From Spongospora subterranea f. sp. subterranea (taxonomy: Eukaryota > Endomyxa: Phytomyxea > Phytomyxea > Plasmodiophorida), in NCBI GenBank assembly GCA_049724395.1, contig JAUGWO010000256.1:1-55324 (forward strand): 55,324 bases of DNA. Reading direction: 5' to 3'. The stretch's first letter is position 1, and each line of letters begins with the position of its first letter. Made by a program: the position numbers and the translations under genes. Below the pieces are notes generated by a model that saw nothing but the letters and a program-made list of their open reading frames with translations, had not been told where the DNA came from and ran no database searches. Shown one piece after another: positions 41,023-51,967 of this stretch.

Positions 41023-43070
41023 CGCCCCCTCAACTTGCTGGCTGTGATACCCATGGCTGTGCGACACCATTTGAACTTGGGAGCGTTCACTGGCTTCGTT
41101 AATCCATCCGCGATCATGGATTCTGTTGGGCAATACTCTACCTCAATAGTCCCTTGTTCAATCTGATCTCGGCAAAAGTGAAAGCGCAGATCAATGTGTT
41201 TGGTTCTTTTGTCGGTGCGCCTGTTCTTGCTGATGGCGATGCATCCTTGGTTGTCTTCAAAGACTCGGGTGGCTAATTTCTGGCTGAAACCGAGTTCAGT
41301 CAGCATTTGACGAATCCATATTACCTCGCGCATTGTTTCGGATAGTGCAATGTACTCGGCTTCTGTTGACGAACATGCGACGATCTTCTGCAATGCACTT
41401 CGCCAGGCAATGGCTGATCCAGACATCATCAGAGTATAGCCGCTCGTGGATCTTCTGGAATCTTTGTCTCCGGCCCAGTCACTGTCCGAGAAGGCGATTA
41501 AGTGCGGAGGTTGCTTGGCTTGAAAGAATAGTCCGCAGTTAGAGCTCCCCTTGAGATATTTTAGGACACGTTTCGCAGAAGTCCAGTGTTGTTGCCCTGG
41601 GTTGTCCAAAAATCGGCATAACGAGGAGACTGCATGTGAGATATCGGGTCTTGTGCACGTGGCAATCCAATTCAGAGCTCCAACTAGTTCACGGTAGGGT
41701 GTTCCTTGCATATCTTGCATTTGTTCGGCACTCGTTGCACACATGTCCTTGTTCAAATAGAATCCTGGTTGTTCTGGAGTACACTAGGTGTCAACTGGCT
41801 TACAGTCCATCATCTGGAATTTTGACAATTGTTCCAAAATATACGTCTCCTGGTCAAGTAGGATACCGTCGTTGCTGCTTGAAACCCTCATTCCTAGTAG
41901 CCGTTTCGGTTCACCTAGGTCCGTAATTGGAAAGCGATTTGATAGTTGTGCAACGATTCCTTCCGCAAGAACAGGACAATTGTGAGCCAACAGCAGATCG
42001 TCAGTTGACAGTGACATGATAATCATATCTTCTGTTGACCGCATAACGTAGACGCAAGCATCAGAACTGAGTCGTTTGAAACCGAGGTCTTTGGTGATGA
42101 ATAGATTGATGGTATTGTTCCAGACAAGTCCAGCCTGCTTCAGACCGTAGAGACTTTTCTTCAGGCGGCACACCAGGCTTGGATCATGAGAAATATAGCC
42201 TTTGGGTTGAACCATGTATATTTCTTCGTGAAGTTCTGCTTGCAAGAATGCTCCGACGACGTCTAGCTGTCTCAATTTCAGTTTCAATGATGCAGCAAGT
42301 GCAAATACCAATCGGACTGAGGCGAGATGCGCCACTGGAGAGAATGTCTCGTCGAAGTCGATTCCTGGTCGCTGTGAGTAGCCTTTAACAACTAGTCTAG
42401 CCTTGAATTTGTTTACGATGTCAAAGTTCTCGTCTGATTTGACCTTGAATACCCATTTGTTTTGAATAGCGTTGCGTCCGCTAGGAAGTCTGACAAGTTC
42501 CCAGGTTTTGTTGTGTTGTAAGCTGTCAAATTCCGCTTTTGTGGCTGCTGCCCATTCCTTGCAAAACTCGTTCTCTGAATCCAATGCTTCGCTGATCGAC
42601 TTCGGGATCGTGACCTGAGTGGCTCGCAGAGTGTGATTGTTTCGCTGTTGCACCAGCATGGCTGCAGGTGCCTTCCACCATTCCCCCGGAGCACGGCGTG
42701 TTCTTGCTCCTCGAGCATTCTGGATATCAGGTTGAGCTACAGCTGGCTCATCGGATTCGCTTGCATTTGATTGGTGACAAGATGAACTCGAACTTTCGCT
42801 GGGTGTACTCAGGGATGAGGATTCGAGGTGTGATGAAAGAATGCGGTCACTGTCCTCTGGGGCGGAATCGTCTGTTGAAGGAATGAGGTCACCCGTCGTC
42901 AGGAGCGGGATCATCGTTGTTTGGTGGGACCTGGGGAGGATTGTCTGAAAAAATGTCGCCAAGGTGTAATTGGATAGTGTTGTCATCAATCTGGTCCAAG
43001 GTTTCCCGTGTGAAAGAGTTCTCGTCGAAGACAGCGTCAGTGAACCGAGTGGCAGTAATTTTGTTGGTAG
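40794..43070 (-). mobile_element. Ty1/copia family A, copy A3, 3' half
   Basis: Minus-strand truncated A copy with the 3' LTR (40794-41022), RNase H, reverse transcriptase and the linker. It ends where family D begins at 43071. It is nearly identical to A1 and A2, so young. It is broken: truncated, with about two internal breaks. Confidence 0.88.
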
Positions 43071-43677
43071 TTCTAAAGAGAGGAGAGATCAGGCGAGCGA
43101 GGGAGGGAGCGGAACGCGAGAGAGAGAGGGAGCGGGAACGCGAGAGAGAGAGGGAGCGGGAACGCGAGAGAGAGAGGGAGCGGGAACGCGAGAGAGAGGG
43201 AGCGGGAACGCGAGAGAGAGAGGGAGCGGGAACGCGAGAGAGAGAGGGAGCGGGAACGCGAGAGAGAGAGGGAGCGGGAACGCGAGAGAGAGAGGGAGCG
43301 AGAACGCGAGGGAGAGAGGGAGCGGGAACGCGAGAGAGAGGGAGTGGGAACGATGTTGATTGGAAGAAGCAAATAGAAGAATGAGTTTATTAGAAAACGA
43401 GGGGCTCTGATATACAGAGCTAGATATTATTGTCTCAGTCGGAAAAGGGCGCGCGATTTCTCTGTCGGGAAAAAAGGCGCGCTAATCGCGCGCCAAAATC
43501 CGTCACACGACAGAGGCTGCGCTACAGGGTTGCTCCTCAGGAGGCCGCTCATTAAGAGGCCGCGTCGAGTCTTCATCAATATCGGATGTACGTGACAGTG
43601 GGCCAATACGACCAGTTTGGGCCAGTACAGCCAATGGGCCAGTACGACAGGTTGGCGACGTGGTTTGAACTTCAACA
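43071..43677 (-). repeat. Family D 3' LTR (D1)
   Basis: 607 bp, from TTCTAAAGAGAGG to TTGAACTTCAACA on the plus strand. It includes the GA-rich array at 43085-43350 and an inverted pair around CGCGCGATT and AATCGCGCG (43451-43492). Confidence 0.9.
43085..43350 (+). repeat. GA-rich minisatellite in family D LTR (D1, 3')
   Basis: About 11 units of 22-24 bp, core GGGAACGCGAGAGAGAGAGG (starts at 43134, 43158, 43182 and 43204). Unit number differs among the D LTRs. Confidence 0.9.
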
Positions 43678-46600
43678 CGCCCCCTCAAACCATGTGCCTT
43701 GTTCGTCACCAATCTTTTGCTCAGTTTTGTGAATGTTGCGCCTGAAGTTGGTTTAGTGAAAATATCTGCGACCATCTCGGCTGTTGGCATGAACTGGACT
43801 TGAATCTGGTTGTTGTGAACCATCTGTCTCACGAAATGGTATTTTGCATCAATGTGTTTTGTTCGCGCGTCGGTTCTGTTGTTGCCGCTGATAGATATGC
43901 ATCCTTGGTTATCATCGTATATGACAGTTGCGGCTGGTTCTGGGCGCTCAAGTTCGAACAACAGTTGGCGGATCCATTTGGCTTCGCGTGAACGCACCAC
44001 ATAATGCAATATACTCAGATTCAACAGACGATAAGGCTGTTGAGGGTTGCAATTTGGATTTCCAAGAGATTGGGGAACCATGAAAAGTGAAAACGAAACC
44101 AGTTGTGGATCTCCTCGTGTCCGGGTTACCGGCCCAGTCTGCGTCGCTGTAGCCATAGAGTCCGGCGGGATTCTTTGAAGAGCCTGCTGTAAATTTCAGG
44201 CCGTGGTCCGATGTCCCTGCCAAAAATCGGAGTACTCTCTGTGCTGCCGTCCAGTGCTGCCGCCCGGGGTTGCTTATAAATCTACATAAGGTTCCGACCG
44301 CGCATGCAATGTCGGGTCTTGTGGTTGTGGCTAACCAGTTTAAACTGCCGACAAGCTCAGAATATGGCACCAATTTCATGTTGTCTCGCTCTTGGTCGGT
44401 GGTAGGGCTCATGTTCGTACTGAGGTAGTATCCTGGTTGATGTGGAGTGTTGGCGGATTTGCAATGATTCATATTGAATCGAAGGAGTAATTCATCAACG
44501 TAGTCTTGCTGGTGTAAAAATATTGATCCTGTTGTCCCATCACGCAATAACTGCATACCAAGAACACGACTGGGCGCGCCAAGATCGGTGACGTTCCATT
44601 TGGACTTGAAGTGATCCACTAATTCATCACAAAGAGTTGGATTATTATGGGCAATAATGATATCGTCGACATGAATGAGAACAATAGCATAGAAAGTGTC
44701 ACGTCTGAGATGGTAAAGACAAGGATCAGCAATTGTTCTTCGAAAATGGAGCTTATTGACCAAGAAATCATCCAGCTGCTGATTCCAGATCATTCCCGCT
44801 TGTTTGAGACCGTAGAGAGCTTTCTGTAACTTGCAAACTAGATTTCCTTGACCAGGCTCGATGAAACCATCAGGCTGTTTCATGTAAATATCGCCGTCAA
44901 TGTTACCGTTAAGGAATGCGCCCACGATGTCGATTTGACGAAGAAACAAGCCTTGATCGGCGGTTAGTGCCATGACGATACGAAATGATTCCGAATGTGC
45001 GACGGGAGAGAAAGTTTCACTGTAATCGATACCAGCACGTTGGGAGAAGCCTTTGATCACCAAACGGGCTTTGAACTTTCGAATACCACCGTCTCCGGTC
45101 AGATTAGGCTTGGTATTGAAGACCCATTTGCAGGCGATTGCTTTACGGTCTGGAGGTAGTTCTTGCAACGTCCATGTGTCAAATTCGAGCATCTGCTTGT
45201 ATTCAACCTGCATAGCATCATACCAATGGCCAGCTTCAGGTCCGTTCAGGGCTTCTGGGACTGTTTGTGGTACGGTAACAGAAGAAATTGTGAGTGATGC
45301 GATGTCCGGTCTTGGCAATTTGATACATGTCGAGTCCAACTGCATTGTGTGATTGGCTTGATGTGCTTTCCACCATTCTCCTGGAGGTCGCGATTCTCTA
45401 GGACTGCGACGAACGACTACTGCCGGTTCGGGGTCTAAATCATTATTGTTGTCAGGCGAATAAGGTAATGATGCGTCCGATGTGCTGTCTGTGTCTTCAG
45501 GCTGGACAGGATCCAATTCATTGTCATTATTGCTGACATCTTCGGATATGATGGAATCAGCTGCATTGTTTTCATTCGAAATTTGAACATGGGGTTCCAT
45601 CTCAGAGCGGAAGCAGCTTTCAAAAACAGGGGGAGATGGTATTTCTGGAATCTGAACTTTCTCTTTGAAATCCGTAATCAAAGGAGTATTCGTCGAACTC
45701 GACATCTCGACTGGAATATTCTTTTTGGGATATGGGATCGTACAGCAAATAAGCCTTTTGATTCTGTGTGTAGCCAATGTGAATTAGTTTCTGTGCTCGA
45801 GGCTGTATCTTTTTCCGTTCGTTGGACTGAAGCAATCTGTAGGCGACACAACCGAATGTTCTAAGGTAGTTAAGATTCGGAACCTGTTTGAACAAGACTT
45901 CATACGGAGTAACTCGGTCTGGTAACGTCGAGTGGGGTCGTCGATTGTATATATGAACAGCTACTTGTACAGCCCAAGCAAAACATTGCTGGGGCAACTT
46001 CGAATGTGATAGTAGACAAAGGGCAATATCAGTCAATGTTCGATTAAGCCTTTCAGCCATGCCATTTGATTGTGAGTTTCCCGGGACTGTCCTTCGGTGA
46101 TGAATGCCTTGAAGGTCTAGCCAATCACGACACTCTTTCGACATGTATTCGCCTCCGTTGTCTGATTGAAAATTGCGGATAGTTGTGCTGTGAAGGTTGT
46201 TGAAATGTCGAATGAACTTCTTGAGGTGCTCGAACTGCTCAGATTTGTTTCTCAAACAGGCAATTGTGCAGAATCGGCTGTAAGCATCAATGTATGTGAC
46301 AAAGTACTTGGAACCGTCTATGCCAGGGGAAGAAAATGGGCCCATGAGGTCGCTTACGATGAGTTCACCCGGAGTGGTTTGATGGTGTGTGGTATTCAAG
46401 AACGGTCCTTTTGACATTTTCCCCATCACGCATGGTTCACAAAAGTGTAATTGCTTGAGAGAAGGTTCTAGTCGAATTCCGTAGCGCGCATCCTTACTCA
46501 AATTCGATATTTCCTTGTTGCTGGTGTGGCCTAACCTTGCGTGCCATAGTGACAGGGGAAGGGCAACGTCATGTCGGACCGCAAAAGTCGCCGCATGGTC

Positions 46601-47762
46601 TGATGATCGGATAGAATTTGAATCCAGTCTGTACAGGTTGTCCTTATCTTTTCGAATCCTTGCAAGTATGTTTCCAACGGGAGCGGTGAAATCATGAGAG
46701 TGGAAGATAGTCATGTGTTCGCCATCGATCAAAAACTTCATCCCTGATTCTGCTGCTTGGCCGGGAGAAAAGAGGTTTTTCCCGAGGTCCGGAACCGCCA
46801 AAACATTCTCAAGTGGAATTGACCTTCCCTGTACGCGCAAATTGCAGTTACCAGATCCAACTGAAGGGATGGAAGTGTTGTCACCCAGTTGAATTTCTGG
46901 GTTCAGACTTGCGCTGCGGAATTGCGATAAGATCTGACGGTCAAATGTCATGTGGTTGGAGCAGCCAGTATCTACATGCCAGGCCCTGGACTTGTTAAAT
47001 GAAGCTTGAGAGGCATAATGGTAGTTTTGAACTTGTCCCTGTTTGTTATGTCTCGGCTGCCAGCTGCTAGGGCGAAGCTCAGGGTGTTGTGCATAACATT
47101 GGTCATCCGTATGGCCAAGGTGTGGGTGAACTTTGCATCGACGCTTCTTGCCAGCAATGTTTGCTTGTGTAGAGGCAATATCTTGGCCTTGACGAGCTTC
47201 TTCGTTTAGCAGCAGGGAGGTGATCGTGACTAGTGAAATATGATCAAAGTCCTGGCAGTCTAAGGCAGTAGCAACTGAGTGGAAACGGCTATCGAGGTTG
47301 CAAACAACGAGTGCTGAAATTAATTTTTCTGGTATCTCGATGCCTGCACCTTGGAGGTCTCGGGCTCGAGATTCGACTCGGCCTATAAATTCTTGCACTG
47401 GTTGCCCGTCTTGCATGCAGGTAACCCATTGGCGCAACTTGACGACAACTGAAGAGAGTGATTTGCGCTGGTAGATGTTATGGAGTTTGACCCAATACGC
47501 GTGAGCAGAGGTTTCAGAGAGTAAATGACGGAGTACCGAGTCACCCACGTTCAGTTCGATCACACCCCGGGTTTTCGTATCGGTACGGCTCGACGTCGTG
47601 TCAGTTCGCGGTTCGACAGGGTCAAATGTTGCTGGATTATAGGAGATTGATATATCATAATCCTTGTCCTGTAATATGGCCATCATACGACGCTTCCAGA
47701 TAGGGAAATCGTCGGATCCTTCAAGCTTGTTGATGTTATAGACCGTGGACATCATGATGGAT

Positions 47763-47932
47763 GTATATACAAATGTACACCTAAGTGTATATACAAATGT
47801 ACACCTAAGTGTATATACAAATGTACACCTAAATGTATATACAAATGTACACCTAAGTGTATATACAAATGTACACCTAAGTGTATATACAAATGTACAC
47901 CTAAGTGTATATAGAATAGCACACTTGAGGTA
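47763..47932 (-). repeat. 24-bp leader repeats of family D
   Basis: Seven near-perfect 24-bp units, GTACACCTAAGTGTATATACAAAT-type, each with a TACAC-N4-GTGTA core, between gag and the primer site. Confidence 0.88.
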
Positions 47933-47950
47933 CTATGCAGCTAACAGAGC

Positions 47951-47964
47951 TGGGACTCTTAATC
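47951..47964 (-). other. Primer binding site of family D (tRNA-Lys-like anticodon arm)
   Basis: Plus-strand TGGGACTCTTAATC touches the LTR. It reads as a 5' stem, the loop CTCTTAA (anticodon CTT, Lys) and TC of the 3' stem, ending at the same tRNA position as in A, B and C. Confidence 0.6.
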
Positions 47965-48501
47965 TTCTAGAGAGAGGAGAGATCAGGCGAGCGAGGGAGG
48001 GAGCGGGAACGCGAGAGAGAGAGGGAGCGGGAACGCGAGAGAGAGAGGGAGCGGGAACGCGAGAGAGAGAGGGAGCGGGAACGCGAGAGAGAGGGAGCGG
48101 GAACGCGAGAGAGAGAGGGAGCGGGAACGCGAGGGAGAGAGGGAGCGGGAACGCGAGAGAGAGGGAGTGGGAACGATGTTGATTGGAAGAAGCAAATAGA
48201 AGAATGAGTTTATTAGAAAACGAGGGGCTCTGATATACAGAGCTAGATATTATTGTCTCAGTCGGAAAAGGGCGCGCGATTTCTCTGTCGGGAAAAAGGC
48301 GCGTTAATCGCGCGCCAAAATCCGTCACACGACAGAGGCTGCGCTACAGGGTTGCTCCTCAGGAGGCCGCTCAAATTAAGAGGCCGCGTCGAGTCTTCAT
48401 CAATATCGGATGTACGTGACAGTGGGCCAATACGACCAGTTTGGGCCAGTACAGCCAATGGGCCAGTACGACAGGTTGGCGACGTGGTTTGAACTTCAAC
48501 A
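47965..48501 (-). repeat. Family D 5' LTR (D1)
   Basis: 537 bp. Same ends as 43071-43677, with about three fewer GA-rich units. Confidence 0.9.
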
Positions 48502-49560
48502 GCGTGATGGGGAAAATGTCAAAAGGACCGTTCTTGAATACCACACACCATCAAACCACTCCGGGTGAACTCATCGTAAGCGACCTCATGGGCCCATTTT
48601 CTTCCCCTGGCATAGACGGTTCCAAGTACTTTGTCACATACATTGATGCTTACAGCCGATTCTGCACAATTGCCTGTTTGAGAAACAAATCTGAGCAGTT
48701 CGAGCACCTCAAGAAGTTCATTCGACATTTCAACAACCTTCACAGCACAACTATCCGCAATTTTCAATCAGACAACGGAGGCGAATACATGTCGAAAGAG
48801 TGTCGTGATTGGCTAGACCTTCAAGGCATTCATCACCGAAGGACAGTCCCGGGAAACTCACAATCGAATGGCATGGCTGAAAGGCTTAATCGAACATTGA
48901 CTGATATTGCCCTTTGTCTACTATCACATTCGAAGTTGCCCCAGCAATGTTTTGCTTGGGCTGTACAAGTAGCTGTTCATATATACAATCGACGACCCCA
49001 CTCGACGTTACCAGACCGAGTTACTCCGTATGAAGTCTTGTTCAAACAGGTTCCGAATCTTAACTACCTTAGAACATTCGGTTGTGTCGCCTACAGATTG
49101 CTTCAGTCCAACGAACGGAAAAAGATACAGCCTCGAGCACAGAAACTAATTCACATTGGCTACACACAGAATCAAAAGGCTTATTTGCTGTACGATCCCA
49201 TATCCCAAAAAGAATATTCCAGTCGAGATGTCGAGTTCGACGAATACTCCTTTGATTACGGATTTCAAAGAGAAAGTTCAGATTCCAGAAATACCATCTC
49301 CCCCTGTTTTGAAAGCTGCTTCCGCTCTGAGATGGAACCCCATGTTCAAATTTCGAATGAAAACAATGCAGCTGATTCCATCATATCCGAAGATGTCAGC
49401 AATAATGACAATGAATTGGATCCTGTCCAGCCTGAAGACACAGACAGCACATCGGACGCATCATTACCTTATTCGCCTGACAACAATAATGATTTAGACC
49501 CCGAACCGGCAGTAGTCGTTCGTCGCAGTCCTAGAGAATCGCGACCTCCAGGAGAATGGT
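48502..49560 (+). mobile_element. Inverted family D fragment (integrase region)
   Basis: Plus-strand piece covering the integrase core through the linker, nearly identical to the matching part of D1 but reversed relative to it. It joins the D1 5' LTR directly with no spacer. It has no LTR and is a truncated fossil. Confidence 0.88.
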
Positions 49561-49579
49561 ACAAGTCGAGCCTTGAATT

Positions 49580-49806
49580 TGTGGAAAGTTGATGTTGCTC
49601 AAACAGATGCAATAGCTGAATGAATTTATTATTGTGGCGTAATTGCTTATATAGGTAGATACCTTGGGAAATGGCTATTTATAGCCCAATGCGTAAAGTC
49701 CGTACAGTCAGCTTTATGTCATGCTCTTGCCGTGGTTGCGCCCACAGGAGGTACGCACTTTCCTTGGAGAATGTTCGTACTTGAGGCAGGCAAGTTGTAT
49801 TCAACA
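49580..49806 (-). repeat. Family B 3' LTR (B3)
   Basis: 227 bp, the reverse of the B1 and B4 LTRs with few differences. Confidence 0.9.
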
Positions 49807-51438
49807 CGCCCTCTCAACTTGCAGGCTGTGACTCCCATTGCGGTGCGGCACCATTTGAACTTGGGGGCGTTGATTGGTTTCGTCAGCGCATCAGCAATCA
49901 TGGCTTCTGTCGGGCAGTATTCAACCTTGATGGTCCCTTGTTCGACTTGATCGCGACAGAAGTGGAAACGTAGATCGATGTGCTTCGTACGTTTGTCGGT
50001 GCGTCTGTTGTTCGAAATTGCTATGCAGCCTTGATTGTCTTCCATCACTTTAGTAGCCTTGCTTTGAATAAAGCCAAGTTCTCCAAGAATCGATCTGATC
50101 CATATCACTTCCCGAATTGTCTCTGAAAGGGCGATGTATTCTGCCTCGGTTGAGGAGCATGCAACAATTTTTTGTAGGGAGCTTTTCCAGGCCCCGTGCA
50201 TCCTGACATCATGAGGGTGTATCCAGTAGTGGATTTTCTTGAATCTTTGTCTCCGGCCCAGTCGCTGTCCGAGTAAGCGGTCAGATGTGGCGACTGATGG
50301 GCTTCGAAGAATAGTCCAGAGTTGCTGCTTCCCTTAAGATACTTAAGAGCACGCTTCGCAGATGTCCAATGTTCGCGACCTGGGTTGTCAAGGAACCGAC
50401 AGAGTGAGGACACTGCATGTGAGATATCCGGTCTGGTGCACGTTGCGATCCAGTTAAGAGCTCCAACTAGTTCACGATAGGGGATTTCTTGCATTTCTTG
50501 CTTCTCTTCGGCGGTTGTTGCACACATGATCTTCTCCAGGTAGAGTCCTGATTGTTCGGGCGTTTCTGCGTGCTTGCAGTCCATCATGTTGAACTTTGAT
50601 AATTGCTCCAAGATGTAGGCCTCTTGGTCAAGTAAGATACCGTCATTACTACGTGTGATCCTCATCCCTAGTAAGCGCTTCGGGTTACCTAGATCCGTCA
50701 TTGGAAAACGTGTGGAGAGCTGAGAGACGATGTTCTCTATCAGTGACGGACAGTTATGAGCCACTAGTAGGTCGTCTGTAGAGAGTGACATGATAACAAT
50801 GTCGTTTTTCGATCTCTTCGTACACGCAGGCATCCGAGCTGAGACGTTTGAAGTGAAGTGTTTCAGTGATGAAGCGGTTGATTGTATCGTTCCAAACTAG
50901 TCCGGCCTGCTTGAGTCCGTAAAGGCTTTTCTTGAGTCGGCACACTAATTTTGGATCCTCAGAGATAAAACCTTCCGGTTGGACCATATAGATCTCTTCT
51001 GGAAGTTCTGCTTGTAGAAAAGCCCCAACCACGTCGAGCTGTCTCAGTGTCAAGTTCAGGGATGCGGCAAGCGCGAATATAATTCGAACTGATGCGAGAT
51101 GTGCGACGGGAGAGAAGGTCTTCGTTGAAGTCAATTCCCGGTCGTTGAGAGAAACCTTTGATAACGAGTCTTGCCTTGAATTTGTGCACGAATCCCTCAT
51201 CATCCGGTTTTACTTTAAATATCCATTTGTTAGCCATGGCTTGTCTTCCAATTGGGAGTGGGCAGAGTTCCCAGGTTTGGTTTTCTTGCAGGCTGGTGAA
51301 TTCGGCGTTTGTTGCTTGAGTCCATTCTTCAGAAAACTCGTTTGCTGGATCTGTTGCCTCGCTGATTGACTTCGGCAGAGTGATCTGACATGCTTGCATC
51401 CTGTCACGTTGGACGATCAGAGCTGCTGCTGGTGGAAC
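49580..51438 (-). mobile_element. Ty1/copia family B, copy B3, 3' half
   Basis: Minus-strand fragment with the 3' LTR (49580-49806), RNase H and reverse transcriptase. It is cut by the D2 LTR at 51439, at a point that corresponds to about 37035 in B2. It is a broken fossil with about three breaks. A 19-bp filler (49561-49579) separates it from the D fragment. Confidence 0.85.
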
Positions 51439-51967
51439 TTCTAGAGAGAGGAGAGATCAGGCGAGCGAGGGAGGGAGCGGGAACGCGAGAGAGAGGGAGC
51501 GGGAACGCGAGAGAGAGAGGGAGCGGGAACGCGAGAGAGAGGGAGCGGGAACGCGAGAGAGAGAGGGAGCGGGAACGCGAGAGAGAGGGAGCGGGAACGC
51601 GAGAGAGAGGGAGCCTGAACGCGAGAGAGAGAGGGAGTGGGAACGATGTTGATTGGAAGAAGCAAATAGAAGAATGAGTTTATTAGAAAACGAGGGGCTC
51701 TGATATACAGAGCTAGATATTAGTCTCAGTCGGAAAAGGGCGCGCGATTTCTCTGTCGGGAAAAAGGCGCGTTAATCGCGCGCCAAAATCCGTCACACGA
51801 CAGAGGCTGCCCTACAGGGTTGCTCCTCAGGAGGCCGTTCATTAAGAGGCCGCGTCGAGTCTTCATAAATATCGGATGTACATGACAGTGGGCCAATACG
51901 ACCAGTTTCGGCAAGTACAGCCAATGGGCCAGTACGACAGGTTGGCGACGTGGTTTGAACTTCAACA
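51439..51967 (-). repeat. Family D 3' LTR (D2)
   Basis: 529 bp, same ends as the D1 LTRs. The GA-rich array (about 51475-51640) has about seven units. Confidence 0.9.

Larger units (their letters stand above)
43071..48501 (-). mobile_element. Ty1/copia family D, copy D1, full length, nearly whole
   Basis: 5.4-kb minus-strand copia element with LTRs at 43071-43677 (607 bp) and 47965-48501 (537 bp). The length difference is mostly in a GA-rich tandem array and the rest is almost identical, so it is young. Parts: LTR, Lys-type primer site, leader with 24-bp repeats, gag with Cys/His knuckle, protease, integrase, reverse transcriptase, RNase H, purine tract, LTR. About two breaks. Left flank is family A3 and right flank is an inverted family D fragment, so no target duplication is seen. 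Confidence 0.92.

Noticed and set aside
43073-43384. Arg/Glu- or Ser/Leu-rich open frames in family D LTRs
   Set aside because: Translations of the GA-rich minisatellite. No domain and no start context.
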